Source: Desulfamplus sp.
GTDB lineage: Bacteria > Desulfobacterota > Desulfobacteria > Desulfobacterales > Desulfobacteraceae
Assembly (NCBI GenBank): GCA_015232935.1
Contig: JADFYT010000002.1
Coordinates: 1 to 44,426, forward strand
DNA: 44,426 bases
Direction: 5' to 3'
The notes below the pieces were generated by a model. It did not search any database and was not told where the DNA came from. It worked only from the letters and a program-made list of their open reading frames with translations. Made by a program: the position numbers and the translations under genes. Positions 16,686 to 25,807 of the stretch are shown in pieces; the first letter of the stretch is position 1; the number at the start of each line of letters is the position of its first letter.

Positions 16686-18677
16686 ATGAAAATTACCATC
16701 GCGAAAACAGCCGGGTTCTGCATGGGGGTACGCAGGGCGGTGGATATGGTATTGGACGCTGCCAACAAGACCTGCGATCCTATCTGTACCTATGGTCCCC
16801 TGATTCACAACCCTCAGGTTCTTCAAATGCTTGAGGAAAAGGGCATTCCAACCATTAACAAAATACCTGAAAAGGGTGAGGGAACAGTTCTTATCCGTGC
16901 CCATGGAGTGCCTCCTCAGGAGCAAAAAGCACTTAAAAATGCGGGGTTCAGGGTTATCAATGCCACATGCCCCAGAGTAATACGAGTTCAGACCATCATC
17001 AGAAAACATGCTGCAAAAGGCTTTGTGGCTATCATAATCGGAGATCAGGATCACCCTGAAGTCAAGGGGCTTATGGGGTATGCCCAGACTGTAAATGATG
17101 TAAAAGACAAAATTGGAAATGATGGACAGCAGGCGTGTGTCAGTGATGTAAAGAGCAGGTGCTCAAGTAATGAAAATGGCAGGAGTGCCAGTGATGGAAA
17201 GGACAGGTCTGGAGTTTATGGACAGGAGAGCTGTGGCTACACTGTATCAACAATTGAGGAGCTTGCCGTGCTGCCGGGATTTGACAAGGCAATCATTGTT
17301 GCTCAGACCACACAGGATACGGTTCTGTACCATGAGGTAAAAGAGTGGATATCACAACATTATCCACATTATAAAATATTTGACACCATATGCGACTCAA
17401 CAGAAAAGAGGCAGGCAGAGACACGAAGAATTGCCAAAGAGAGCGATGTTGTTGTTGTCGTTGGCGGCAAGGATAGCGGTAACACCCGTCGTCTTGCCCA
17501 GGTTGCCGCAGAAACTGTATCTAACAGGCCGAACAAGGCCTCTTTTGCTGTACATATTGAGGATGTGTCAGAACTTGACATGGGACGTATCTCCTGGGCT
17601 CACTCCATTGCCATCACGGCAGGAGCCTCAACCCCGAACTGGACTATCAACCAGACACTCAGATCTATTGAGAATGAACTGGAAAAGGGGAAAAATTCTC
17701 CAGTAGCCTTTATGAGGAGAATCAGAAATTTTTTGTTGAGAAGTAATTTAATCCTTTCCGCAGGGGCAGGCAGCCTCACCTACGCCTGCTCAAAAATCCA
17801 GGGAATTGACCACAATCTGATTCATGCCTTTATCTCAATGTTATACATTCTTTCCATGCAGATTCTGAACAACCTTTTTTCCATCAAATCAGATAAGTAC
17901 AATAATCCTGAAAGAGCCGAGTTTTATGACTCCAATAAAGTGGTGCTTGCTGTTGTGGCAATTATCAGCGGTGCGGCTGGCCTTTGCCTGTCATACACAA
18001 CCGGAATATTGTCATTTGTACTTCTTTCTTTCATGAGTCTGCTTGGTCTTCTTTACAACCAGAAAATTTTTCCTGACTTTTTTCCCTCGTTCTATTTTCT
18101 GGAACGCCGAATCACGAGGATAAAGGATATTCCAGGATCAAAGACCATCCTTATTGCAGCGGCATGGGGAACTGTTACATCCTTGCTGCCGGCACTGTCA
18201 ACTACCGGACAAAGTGTTGTGCTGGAAAATTCCGGTAGTATCACAATGACAGCTTCCGGAACCTCCATACTCCAGATATTGCTGGCAACCCTCACAGGAA
18301 TCTCGTTTATCATTCCGTTTGTTTTTTCTACCTCTATTGTGTTTGCACGTACAGCCTTTTTTGCAATTCTGGAAATCCAGGGCGATCGTATAACCGGCAA
18401 GGAGACAATTCCAATTATTCTGGGAGAAAAAAAGAGTCTTGAACTGATTCGCAATATGTTGCTGCTTGCATTTGCAACCCTTTTTATTTCTGGCCTGTCC
18501 GGTTTTGTCTCAATGTCAGGCATGCTCATTGCTTGTATCCCGTTATCAATACTTTATGTTATAAAATCGCATGAAAAAGGGAAAATTACTCCTGGTATGG
18601 ATCTGGAACTTATAATTGAATCCCATTTTCTTGTTGCAGGCATAATGGCAGTTTTTTTAAATCACTCAGGAATTTGA
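16686..18677 (+). CDS. ispH: HMB-PP reductase (IspH/LytB) fused to a UbiA-like membrane domain
   Basis: Residues 1-330 are IspH, which makes IPP and DMAPP from HMBPP in the last MEP-pathway step. The [4Fe-4S] ligands are Cys12 (AGFCMGVRRAV), Cys95 (NATCPRV) and Cys236 (DTICDSTEKRQ). His41, His73, His123 and Glu125 are also present. About 45 extra hydrophilic residues (roughly 138-185) contain a repeated SDxKxR pattern. Residues 345-663 are a multi-span membrane domain with UbiA prenyltransferase marks: NNLFSIKSDKYNNPER (395-410) at the first Asp-rich motif and EIQGDRITGKETIPIILG (563-580) at the second. Two of the three usual Asp residues of the first motif are Asn and Ser, and the second begins with Glu, so prenyltransferase activity is doubtful. 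The frame is continuous with no stop between the halves. The stop lies in a 51-bp tandem duplication. Confidence 0.9.
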   Translation: MKITIAKTAGFCMGVRRAVDMVLDAANKTCDPICTYGPLIHNPQVLQMLEEKGIPTINKIPEKGEGTVLIRAHGVPPQEQKALKNAGFRVINATCPRVIRVQTIIRKHAAKGFVAIIIGDQDHPEVKGLMGYAQTVNDVKDKIGNDGQQACVSDVKSRCSSNENGRSASDGKDRSGVYGQESCGYTVSTIEELAVLPGFDKAIIVAQTTQDTVLYHEVKEWISQHYPHYKIFDTICDSTEKRQAETRRIAKESDVVVVVGGKDSGNTRRLAQVAAETVSNRPNKASFAVHIEDVSELDMGRISWAHSIAITAGASTPNWTINQTLRSIENELEKGKNSPVAFMRRIRNFLLRSNLILSAGAGSLTYACSKIQGIDHNLIHAFISMLYILSMQILNNLFSIKSDKYNNPERAEFYDSNKVVLAVVAIISGAAGLCLSYTTGILSFVLLSFMSLLGLLYNQKIFPDFFPSFYFLERRITRIKDIPGSKTILIAAAWGTVTSLLPALSTTGQSVVLENSGSITMTASGTSILQILLATLTGISFIIPFVFSTSIVFARTAFFAILEIQGDRITGKETIPIILGEKKSLELIRNMLLLAFATLFISGLSGFVSMSGMLIACIPLSILYVIKSHEKGKITPGMDLELIIESHFLVAGIMAVFLNHSGI

Positions 18678-18765
18678 GTCAGACATTAATTGCAGCCAAG
18701 CTGCTTATGTTCGTACTCAGGAATTTGAGTCAGACACTAATTGCAGCCAAGCCGCTTATGTTCAT
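18664..18765 (+). repeat. 51-bp tandem duplication across the ispH stop codon
   Basis: Two copies (18664-18714 and 18715-18765), nearly identical, begin ACTCAGGAATTTGAGTCAGA. The first contains the last codons and the TGA of the ispH fusion; the second repeats that coding tail as untranslated DNA. Confidence 0.85.
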
Positions 18766-18790
18766 CAAACTGGCATGGCCGTTTTTTTTG

Positions 18791-18835
18791 GGGATACCCC
18801 GAATCATGAAAATCAGAATACATTTTCACGGTAAA
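18791..18835 (+). repeat. dispersed 44-bp repeat, copy B
   Basis: Same pattern as 14878-14921, with stem TGAAAAT/ATTTTCA and one extra base at the left end (45 bp). It lies 45 bases before the DUF342 gene start, in the same orientation to that gene as copy A is to parA. Confidence 0.65.
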
Positions 18836-18880
18836 GCATGTTGCAAATATGCGGCAGTATCAGAGTAAGGCACAAAAAAT

Positions 18881-21046
18881 ATGTCAAATATAAACATAAT
18901 AAAAGGCCTTGGTCTCACTGTAGGAGAGCTTGCTGTAAAACAGGCATTAATTACTTCCTCCGATCTTGAAAAAGCTGTAAGGATATGTGCCGACCTTGAG
19001 AACAGCCATGACGCTATTCCTGAATACCTGGTTGCCCAGAACCTTGTCTCTCAAAATGACTGTGAAAAGCTGATAGCGTTTGTCAGGGCAATGAAGGCAC
19101 GAGGCAAGGATATCAGGTTTGGCAATATTGCGATAGCAAAGGGATTTATTACACAATCCATACTTGAACTTGCTCTGGAGGAACAGTCCTCACTTTTTAA
19201 AAACAGGAAAAAATACACTCTTCTTGGCGATATCCTGGTTGATGCGGGAATGCTTACATCCCAGCAGAGAGATGTCATTCTTCTTGAACAGAACCGCCAC
19301 TCATCTGGCAGTGATGACTCCTCTGGTCAAGATAAAAATGGCGAATTTGACTCCGATGTCTTGCCGGCTGATGAAAGTAGCTTGCTTCAAGGTGCCGCAC
19401 CAGGTTCTTCGCGTGATTCGCTTCATAAGCACTTTGCACAATCTGAAGTGTTTCCATCTGGAATAAGACTAATTATCAAGGGTGACGGCAATGCTGCATA
19501 TCTTTTTAAAACAAAAGGTTTTAATAAGGAGATAAGCATAGGCCAGATAAAGGAACTTCTTGCGTCCCGTAATATTATACACGGTATTGCTGACAATAAC
19601 CTTATTCAGAAATTTATTGATTCTGATATTTTTTATTCAAAACCCTTTAAAATAGCTGAGGGCAATGCCCCTGTACAGGGAAAGAACGCCTCTATTCAGT
19701 ATTTCTTTACAAAAAATCGCTTAAAGGCAGGCACTATCCGTGAGGATGGCACTATCGATTTTCGTGAGAGAGGGAATATTCCCCAGGTTGAAAAAGGTGC
19801 TGTTCTGGCTGTAAAGAGAAATGCAGTTGAGGGTAAAGTTGGCAAAAATATATTTAACGATACTGTAAGGGTCATGCCTACCCGCGACATCAGGTTGAAA
19901 CCTGGCAAGGGAACGTTTCTTTCGCCAGACAAACTAAAGGTTATTGCATCTGTATCTGGACATCCCAAGCTTGCTTCAGATGGCACTATTTATGTCTATG
20001 ACACTTTTGTTGTTGAAAAGGATGTGGATTTTGAGACTGGTAATATCGATTATCACGGAGATGTCACTGTCAGGGGGTGCATTCAGAATGGATTCAAGGT
20101 AAGAGCCAACAACGTCCGTGCCACAGAGGTTGATGGTGCTACTATCATAGCACAGGGTAATGTGACCATTGAACAGGGGGTCAACGAATCAAGTATCTCT
20201 GCTCAGGGATCTCTTGGTGCAAAGTTCATTCAGAACTCCAGAATCTCATGTGTCGGGGATGTAACAACGGAAAAAGAGGTTGTGGAATCAAACATTGAGT
20301 GCAGTGGCACCTGTAATATCAAAGGGGTTATAATATACTCAAGAATATCATCCAAAATGGGTCTTTACGCGAGACAGATAGGGATGGAAAAGGCCCCTCC
20401 AAGCACCATCAGGGTTGGTACAGATACTTTCGCTGAAAGATCTTTAAAGAAGCTGCAACAGGATATTGCAGAGAAAAAAGAGTCTGAAGCGATGTTTATA
20501 GAAAATATATCCAGACTACGACAGGAAATTGAGGATGTTGAGGGTAAAATTGTTCGTTTGACCGCAATTAAAGAACGTTATGAAGACGAACGAATGGATC
20601 TTTTATCGTCTATATCGTCTATGGACACTAATCAGGATATAGAAAAAATAAAGAAAATGCAGTCTGAACTTGATCGTATTGTTAAAAACAGCACGGAAAC
20701 CAGCCGTAAACTTGCCATGTGCCACGAAAGCATCAGGGCAATCAGGCAGACTATTGCAGATACAGAACAGAAGAAAAAAGAAAATTTGACGCAGATCAAG
20801 GAGCTTTTGAAGGAAAAAGATACTCTGGTTGAATGGGTGGAGAAAAATCCTGGTATTCCAATGGTCAAAGTAGAGGGAGATATCATGGCAGGCACACATA
20901 TTTTTGGAAGATATTCTGAAGAGACCATTAAATCGAGCGTCAAGGCAGTAGTAATCAAGGAGGATCAGGTAAGCCGTTTTGGCAGAGACAGTTTTGGCAG
21001 GGAAAATGAAGCCAATTTGTGGAAAATGTATGTTACAAAGATATGA
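18881..21046 (+). CDS. DUF342/FapA-family protein with GspE-like N-terminal helical domain
   Basis: The 721 residues fall into three parts. Residues 1-145 contain two repeats of the pattern LGxLAVxxGxITxxxLExAL (GLTVGELAVKQALITSSDLEKA and FGNIAIAKGFITQSILELAL), similar to the N-terminal helical repeats of GspE/PilB-type proteins. A hydrophilic linker covers about 146-180. The DUF342 core (about 195-510) has KGAVLAVKRNAVEGKVGKNIF, a DFETGNIDYHGDVTVRG segment and repeated short turns consistent with a beta-helix. A coiled coil (about 515-650) and a small C-terminal domain end the protein. FapA-type proteins are linked with flagellar or surface assembly in some bacteria, but the role is not established here. 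It ends convergently 51 bases from dsrN. Confidence 0.82.
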   Translation: MSNINIIKGLGLTVGELAVKQALITSSDLEKAVRICADLENSHDAIPEYLVAQNLVSQNDCEKLIAFVRAMKARGKDIRFGNIAIAKGFITQSILELALEEQSSLFKNRKKYTLLGDILVDAGMLTSQQRDVILLEQNRHSSGSDDSSGQDKNGEFDSDVLPADESSLLQGAAPGSSRDSLHKHFAQSEVFPSGIRLIIKGDGNAAYLFKTKGFNKEISIGQIKELLASRNIIHGIADNNLIQKFIDSDIFYSKPFKIAEGNAPVQGKNASIQYFFTKNRLKAGTIREDGTIDFRERGNIPQVEKGAVLAVKRNAVEGKVGKNIFNDTVRVMPTRDIRLKPGKGTFLSPDKLKVIASVSGHPKLASDGTIYVYDTFVVEKDVDFETGNIDYHGDVTVRGCIQNGFKVRANNVRATEVDGATIIAQGNVTIEQGVNESSISAQGSLGAKFIQNSRISCVGDVTTEKEVVESNIECSGTCNIKGVIIYSRISSKMGLYARQIGMEKAPPSTIRVGTDTFAERSLKKLQQDIAEKKESEAMFIENISRLRQEIEDVEGKIVRLTAIKERYEDERMDLLSSISSMDTNQDIEKIKKMQSELDRIVKNSTETSRKLAMCHESIRAIRQTIADTEQKKKENLTQIKELLKEKDTLVEWVEKNPGIPMVKVEGDIMAGTHIFGRYSEETIKSSVKAVVIKEDQVSRFGRDSFGRENEANLWKMYVTKI

Positions 21047-21097
21047 TACTGAAAATTGATCTTGCTATAAATATGACTGCTGAGTCATGTTTAGATC

Positions 21098-22630
21098 CTA
21101 AAGCTTTCGGTATTTGTATTCAAGTGCTTTTTTGATTATGCCATCTGACCAGGCTTGAGTGCAAGAGGCAAGGATATGGGTATAGGTTCCAAAAACATTA
21201 TCTTTAAAGAATCCATCTTTCCTGGCAATAATTCCTTTGCCTCTGATCATGGAAAATGCCATATCTTTTTCTTTATAGTCTATATTTGTTATATGTGAAT
21301 ATCTGAACTCATGCCCTCGAATGATCTCTCCTACCTCAAAAAAAGGATTGGCATTGACCACTTTAACCTCAGTATAACCGTGTCCTACAGGTCTTTTTGA
21401 AAGTCCGAAAGCAAGTGGCAGGATATTGGCCATGGGATAGACAGTGCCATCAAGTGTAAGGCTTGTCCCAAGAAAAATAAGACCACCGCATTCAGCATAG
21501 ATTGGCAAGCCTTTTTGAGCAAGAGCCTTTAATTCACTTTTGAATGTGGTGTTATCAGCAAGCTGGGCAGCATGGGTCTCAGGAAAACCACCACCCATGT
21601 ATATGGCATCTACCTCAGGCAGACTCTTTTGAGCAAGAGGGCTGATAAGTTTAAGGATCGCCCCTTTTTCTTCAAGTATCTCAAGATTGTCAGGATAATA
21701 GAACTGAAAGGCCGAATCGCGTATAATACCAATTACAGGCCTGTCATAGTTATCCGAGACAGGGGCTTTGGAAGTAACAGGAGCTTGGCAGGGAACAGGA
21801 GCTTGGTCAGTACTCTCGCCTTGCAAACAGGATCGAAGGTCTAACGCATTAGAGCCGGAAGGAGAATCAGAATTATCTGTGGCAGCAGACTCATCTCTAT
21901 CTCGTTTAAATAAAAGCTGCTCTTCAGAAAATCTGACGCATGCCTGGTACAAGGCTTTAAGGTCAATGCACGAGTTTGCAACCTTTGCGGCAGCTTCAAT
22001 AGATTGGTTTGCAAGAAGGTGTTCCGCAGATGGGACAAGACCCATGTGTCTTTCCGGGAAATCGTCAGCACCAAGTTTGGGAACCGAGCCAAAGACCGGT
22101 ATGTTGCAAAATCGCTGAATATTATCTCTTACCTTGTCTTCATGGCGTTTTCCAGCTACCTGATTCAGAATGACACCCATTATGTGGACATGGGGATCAA
22201 AATGGATGCACCCCATTAAAAGGGCTGCCATGGTTCGGGTGCTTTTTGTACAGTCAAGAACAAGCAATACAGGAAGGTTCAAAAGCTTTGCTATTTCAGC
22301 AGTGCTTGTGTGGCCATCAGTATCAATGCCATCATAAAGGCCACGATTACCCTCTACTATGGCAATGTCAGCAAGAGATGAATTTTTTAGAAAGGATTGT
22401 TTGACCTGGGCAGGTGTACAGAGGAAAGTGTCAAGGTTATAGCAGGGCCTGCCGGCTGCCTGTGCAAGCCAGCCGGCATCAATATAATCTGGACCTTTTT
22501 TAAAAGGAGCAATATTAATATCGATATTTCGCCATGCAGCCGCAATCCCAAGGGATATAACCGTTTTGCCGGTTCCCCCTTTAAGTCCGGCAATTACGAG
22601 TCCGGCGATTATTTTATCATTACACTGCAT
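21098..22630 (-). CDS. dsrN: DsrN/CbiA-type glutamine-dependent amidase, sirohaem amidation
   Basis: This is a cobyrinate a,c-diamide synthase family protein of 510 residues. The N-terminal ATP-binding domain has LKGGTGKT (16-23), KKGPDYID and VEGNRGLYDG. The C-terminal class I-like glutamine amidotransferase domain has YMGGGFPE and the nucleophile Cys381 in YAECGGLIFLG. Position directly after dsrABD is the classic sulfate-reducer arrangement, and in Allochromatium DsrN is implicated in amidating the sirohaem of DsrAB. That role is more likely here than cobalamin synthesis, as no other cob/cbi gene is present. About 45 residues (roughly 255-300) between the domains are low-complexity, with a repeated APVx unit (QAPV, KAPV). 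No good Shine-Dalgarno precedes the ATG. Confidence 0.87.
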   Translation of the reverse strand: MQCNDKIIAGLVIAGLKGGTGKTVISLGIAAAWRNIDINIAPFKKGPDYIDAGWLAQAAGRPCYNLDTFLCTPAQVKQSFLKNSSLADIAIVEGNRGLYDGIDTDGHTSTAEIAKLLNLPVLLVLDCTKSTRTMAALLMGCIHFDPHVHIMGVILNQVAGKRHEDKVRDNIQRFCNIPVFGSVPKLGADDFPERHMGLVPSAEHLLANQSIEAAAKVANSCIDLKALYQACVRFSEEQLLFKRDRDESAATDNSDSPSGSNALDLRSCLQGESTDQAPVPCQAPVTSKAPVSDNYDRPVIGIIRDSAFQFYYPDNLEILEEKGAILKLISPLAQKSLPEVDAIYMGGGFPETHAAQLADNTTFKSELKALAQKGLPIYAECGGLIFLGTSLTLDGTVYPMANILPLAFGLSKRPVGHGYTEVKVVNANPFFEVGEIIRGHEFRYSHITNIDYKEKDMAFSMIRGKGIIARKDGFFKDNVFGTYTHILASCTQAWSDGIIKKALEYKYRKL

Positions 22631-22654
22631 GGAGTTTAAGGGCTTAATTAAGAT

Positions 22655-22912
22655 TTAAGCTTCGCCCTCAGAACCGTGTTGTTTTCCAGCACCTTTAAGC
22701 CCGTACATGGTAGTACTGCCGCTTGACCAGTATTCAAGAACTCCATCTGTCACCATTTTATTGACCACTTTCTTGATCTCTCTGAGTTTATCATCAGGAA
22801 AAATATCTTGAAAATCATTAAAGTAAAACTTTGATTTGTTTTTTGATTTTTTTGTCATAAAATCAACAACAGCTTGGGTTGCGGCTTCTTTGTTGGAGAG
22901 AAGTTCACTCAT
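22655..22912 (-). CDS. dsrD: DsrD, small activator of dissimilatory sulfite reductase
   Basis: This winged-helix protein of 85 residues is a little longer than the usual 75-80. It contains the conserved segments VVDFMTKKSKNKSKFYFNDF, KKVVNKMVTDGVLEYWSSGS and TTMYGLKG. DsrD has been shown in Archaeoglobus to stimulate DsrAB and is a marker for reductive-type sulfite reduction. AAGGGG precedes the ATG. It is separated from dsrB by 174 bases with a strong hairpin, and lies 24 bases before dsrN. Confidence 0.95.
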   Translation of the reverse strand: MSELLSNKEAATQAVVDFMTKKSKNKSKFYFNDFQDIFPDDKLREIKKVVNKMVTDGVLEYWSSGSTTMYGLKGAGKQHGSEGEA

Positions 22913-22999
22913 GGTTATTTCCCCTTTTTAGTTTTTAAAAAATAGCGTAAAACCTCAATCTCTTCAGGATAGGGTTTGTTCACTTATTTAAAGCATAAT

Positions 23000-23039
23000 A
23001 GCCGAAGTGCCTTTGTGTATTCTAACAGGCACTTCGGCT
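23000..23039 (-). promoter_or_regulatory. strong stem-loop between dsrB and dsrD
   Basis: There is a perfect 13-bp inverted repeat (23000-23012 with 23027-23039, arms AGCCGAAGTGCCT / AGGCACTTCGGCT) with a 14-base loop. No T run follows on the minus strand, so it is more likely a stabilising or processing hairpin at the end of dsrAB than a full terminator. It would allow dsrD-dsrN to be expressed at a different level from dsrAB. Confidence 0.75.
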
Positions 23040-23086
23040 GATATTAATCTCGGTTCATCAGATCCATATCACTTATTTAAACAGGA

Positions 23087-24235
23087 TTAGAATTTGAACT
23101 GAGTTGACTGACGCCATGACATATATGCCTGCTGACGGAAGTCATCAATCAAGTGGTGGGTAAATTCAAGCTCACATTTCTCAAAAAATTTCTCCCATCC
23201 GATTCTCTCTGCCCAGTCACCAAGACGCTCATATTTGTTGGCACCGTTAGCGTAGGCATTTACCATCTTGGTAATTGCATCGGTCATTGATGGCCATCTT
23301 GGCATCTCATTTGGAATAAATGCAACAACAACTTTGGAGAATTTTGGATCGCTGATTCTGTTGGAAACTTTTCCACCAGCCATAAGAACAATTCCATCAC
23401 CCTCTGTATCGGCAAGCGGAAGCGATGGGCACATGGTGTAGCAGTTACCACAGAACATGCAACGCTCATTCTTGATCTCAACAGACTTAACCTCTGTTCC
23501 GTCAGCTAATTTCACTTTAGAAGGTTTGATAGCAGCTGTTGGACATGAAGCAATAGCAAGCGGAATTTCGCACAGCTTGTCAAGATACTCATGGTCAATC
23601 ATTGGTGGTTTTCTGTGATAACCAAGAATAGCGATATCAGAACAATGAACAGCACCGCACATATTCAGACAGCATGCCATGGAGACACGAAGCTGGGCTG
23701 GCATTCTCATTTTCTGAAAATCTTCAAACAGAACGTCCATGGTAGCTTTTACAGTACCAGATCCATCTGTCGCGGGTGTGTGACAATGGATCCATCCCTG
23801 GGTATGAACTATGTTGGTGATACCGGCACCAGTTCCTCCGATCGGAAACTTGAAGCTTCCACCCGGGAACTTGCGGCTCTTGAGATCATTCTTAAGTGGT
23901 TCTACTTTATCTTTGGAATCAACCATGAACTCAATATTGTTTCTGGTTGTAAAGCGAACATGACCATCACAGTGTTTGTCAGCAATGTCACAGATTTCGT
24001 TGATGTGTGTTGTGCTCATCAGACGGGCACCACCAACTCTTACTGTATAAACTTCGTCACCAGACTCTCCAACATGAACCATAACACCTGGCTCAAGTAT
24101 TTCGTGGTGTGACCATTTGCCTTTATTTTTTGCAATCACTGATGGGTAAAACTCATCATATTTTCTCGGGCCGATGTCAGTGATTCTGTTTTCCATCGGT
24201 TTTTCTGGATTATAACCAGATGATACAAATGCCAT
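23087..24235 (-). CDS. dsrB: dissimilatory sulfite reductase beta subunit
   Basis: This is the catalytic sirohaem-binding subunit of the cytoplasmic DsrAB enzyme, which reduces sulfite with electrons delivered through DsrC and the Dsr membrane complex. The sirohaem-coupled [4Fe-4S] cysteines are Cys151 (WIHCHTPATDGSG), Cys188, Cys189 and Cys193 (CCLNMC), matching the numbering known for DsrB. A ferredoxin insert near 259-270 has RCMFCGNCYTMCPSLP. 382 residues, with no low-complexity insertion. AAGGAG precedes the start. The gap from dsrA is 16 bases, so they form one unit. Confidence 0.98.
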   Translation of the reverse strand: MAFVSSGYNPEKPMENRITDIGPRKYDEFYPSVIAKNKGKWSHHEILEPGVMVHVGESGDEVYTVRVGGARLMSTTHINEICDIADKHCDGHVRFTTRNNIEFMVDSKDKVEPLKNDLKSRKFPGGSFKFPIGGTGAGITNIVHTQGWIHCHTPATDGSGTVKATMDVLFEDFQKMRMPAQLRVSMACCLNMCGAVHCSDIAILGYHRKPPMIDHEYLDKLCEIPLAIASCPTAAIKPSKVKLADGTEVKSVEIKNERCMFCGNCYTMCPSLPLADTEGDGIVLMAGGKVSNRISDPKFSKVVVAFIPNEMPRWPSMTDAITKMVNAYANGANKYERLGDWAERIGWEKFFEKCELEFTHHLIDDFRQQAYMSWRQSTQFKF

Positions 24236-24251
24236 TGTGATTCTCCTTCCC

Positions 24252-25577
24252 TTATCTCAGATGGTGTTTTCTGTATTCGACAACGTCACGTTCCCAGCCA
24301 CCGGTAACCTCATCCTCTTTCCAGAAGATATAGGGGTTAGTTCTTGGATATGCCACATGCTGGGGCTGTGCTTTGATTCCTGTCACTTCAAGAAGTTTCT
24401 GGAATCCCTGACGCATGATCAGCTCACCAAGTCTCTCGCGGTTTTTGCCCTCTTCCATCCACCAATCCCATACGTTTTCAATAACTTCTGTAATGGCTTC
24501 GTAGTCATTGTCAGCATTAACTTCAACAAAAGGAACAAGCAGAGAGCCCATCTGAGCACCATCAACGATTGGAGCCTTGGCACCTACAAGAATGGAGCAT
24601 CCTCTATCATCACCAATTCTCAATGCTCTTGGCATGGTGTTGATGCAGTGCATGCAGCGGGTACAGTTAGAGTTGTCAATCTTAAGGGTTTTGTTCTCAA
24701 ATTTCATGCATTTTGTGGGGCACAAGGCAATTACTTCTTTTTCGATATCAAACTGACCCCAGTCTCTGCCTTTATGAGCTCCGGCATTTGCAGGATATGC
24801 AGCGTCATTTTCAACATATTTATTAACCGCGTCCTGATCAATTTTTATTGCATCTCTCCATGTGCCGATAAAAGACATGTCAGAACGGGCAATTGAAGCT
24901 ACGCATCCATTGGGGCAAGCATCCATTTTAAATTTGAACTTGTAAGGGAATGCAGGACGGTGCAGCTCATCTTGATAGTTGTTGGTCAGGAAATGACACA
25001 GTGCATTTGAATCGTAGCATGCATACTGGCATCTTGAAGAACCAAGACAGTCAGCAGGAGTACGCAGGTTTGAGCCTGATCCGCCAAGATCCTGATTCAG
25101 ATTGTGTGTCAGTTCATAAAAAATTTCTTCAAGCTGGGGTGTGATAGTACCAAGAAGAATGATATCACCTGTGGCACCATGCATATTGGTAACACCACTG
25201 CCTCTCATATCCCAGATTTTTGTCAATGCTCTGAGAAAGTCGGTTTTGTAGTATTTGCCGCAAGGCTGAGCAATTCTCATTGTATGGAAATGCTCAACAC
25301 CAGGGAAGAGTTTGGGCTGATCGCAGTATCTTCCGATTACGCCACCGCCGTAACCAAAAACACCAACAATACCTCCATGTTTCCAGTGAGTTCTTCCATG
25401 TTTATAAGAAAGTTCAAGAACGCCAAGAAGATCCTCTACCGTATCCTGTGGCATTTGGAATTCGACACCTGCTTCATTCTTAGCTCTGACTTCAGCCTGT
25501 TGCTTCAGATCAGAAACAAAACTCGGCCATGGGCCAGATTCCAACTGATCCAGTAAAGGAGTTTCATGTTTTGCCAT
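24252..25577 (-). CDS. dsrA: dissimilatory sulfite reductase alpha subunit
   Basis: This is the structural partner of DsrB in the alpha2beta2 enzyme. 441 residues. Cysteines at 177, 183, 221 and 225 (CLGSSRC and CPNGC) fall at the same numbers as in characterised DsrA. The ferredoxin domain follows near 284-315 (LCPTKCMKF and CTRCMHCINTMPRAL). GYGGGVIGRYCDQP and HTMRIAQPCGKYY are typical of the reductive bacterial type. GGAGG precedes the ATG. The coding region is free of the hydrophilic insertions seen in many neighbours, which suggests strong purifying selection. Confidence 0.98.
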   Translation of the reverse strand: MAKHETPLLDQLESGPWPSFVSDLKQQAEVRAKNEAGVEFQMPQDTVEDLLGVLELSYKHGRTHWKHGGIVGVFGYGGGVIGRYCDQPKLFPGVEHFHTMRIAQPCGKYYKTDFLRALTKIWDMRGSGVTNMHGATGDIILLGTITPQLEEIFYELTHNLNQDLGGSGSNLRTPADCLGSSRCQYACYDSNALCHFLTNNYQDELHRPAFPYKFKFKMDACPNGCVASIARSDMSFIGTWRDAIKIDQDAVNKYVENDAAYPANAGAHKGRDWGQFDIEKEVIALCPTKCMKFENKTLKIDNSNCTRCMHCINTMPRALRIGDDRGCSILVGAKAPIVDGAQMGSLLVPFVEVNADNDYEAITEVIENVWDWWMEEGKNRERLGELIMRQGFQKLLEVTGIKAQPQHVAYPRTNPYIFWKEDEVTGGWERDVVEYRKHHLR

Positions 25578-25689
25578 TTACTTACCTCCGTTAAAAGTTA
25601 AATTACATTTTCTCGGTGAAATTTCTCCGTGGTCTATATGTCCAAGGTTCAACTTCATTCAATAGTCATGCTTCACAGCTATCTATCTT

Positions 25690-25715
25690 AAAAGATGACC
25701 TTTAGTCAGGTCACC
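25690..25715 (-). promoter_or_regulatory. leader hairpin upstream of dsrA (attenuator-like)
   Basis: In the dsrA leader a 7-bp stem (25715-25709 with 25700-25694, one G-U pair) and an 8-base loop are followed on the minus strand by four T residues (25693-25690). This resembles a weak intrinsic terminator about 115 bases before the dsrA start. Confidence 0.4.
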
Positions 25716-25807
25716 ATTGGTTTTTAGACAATGATTGTTGATCTTGACTCTCGCGGTTTTTTATAAAAACACCACTTTTAGTTGCATTGTAAGTGTTCCA
25801 AGAGTTC

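Noticed and set aside
18674..18868. 64-codon plus-strand frame with a repeated SQTLIAAK segment between ispH and the DUF342 gene
   Set aside because: The repeat comes from the 51-bp DNA duplication and the frame continues into repeat copy B. It needs a TTG start without a ribosome-binding site.
21098..22630. CbiA function in cobalamin synthesis
   Set aside because: No other cobalamin gene is nearby and the position after dsrABD fits the sirohaem amidase role; a dual role cannot be excluded.
23000..23039. Hairpin arms GCCGAAGTG resemble the tRNA-Leu acceptor/D region, suggesting a tRNA-like element or attachment site
   Set aside because: Only about nine bases match, no other tRNA arm is present, and no integrase gene or flanking duplication is seen.
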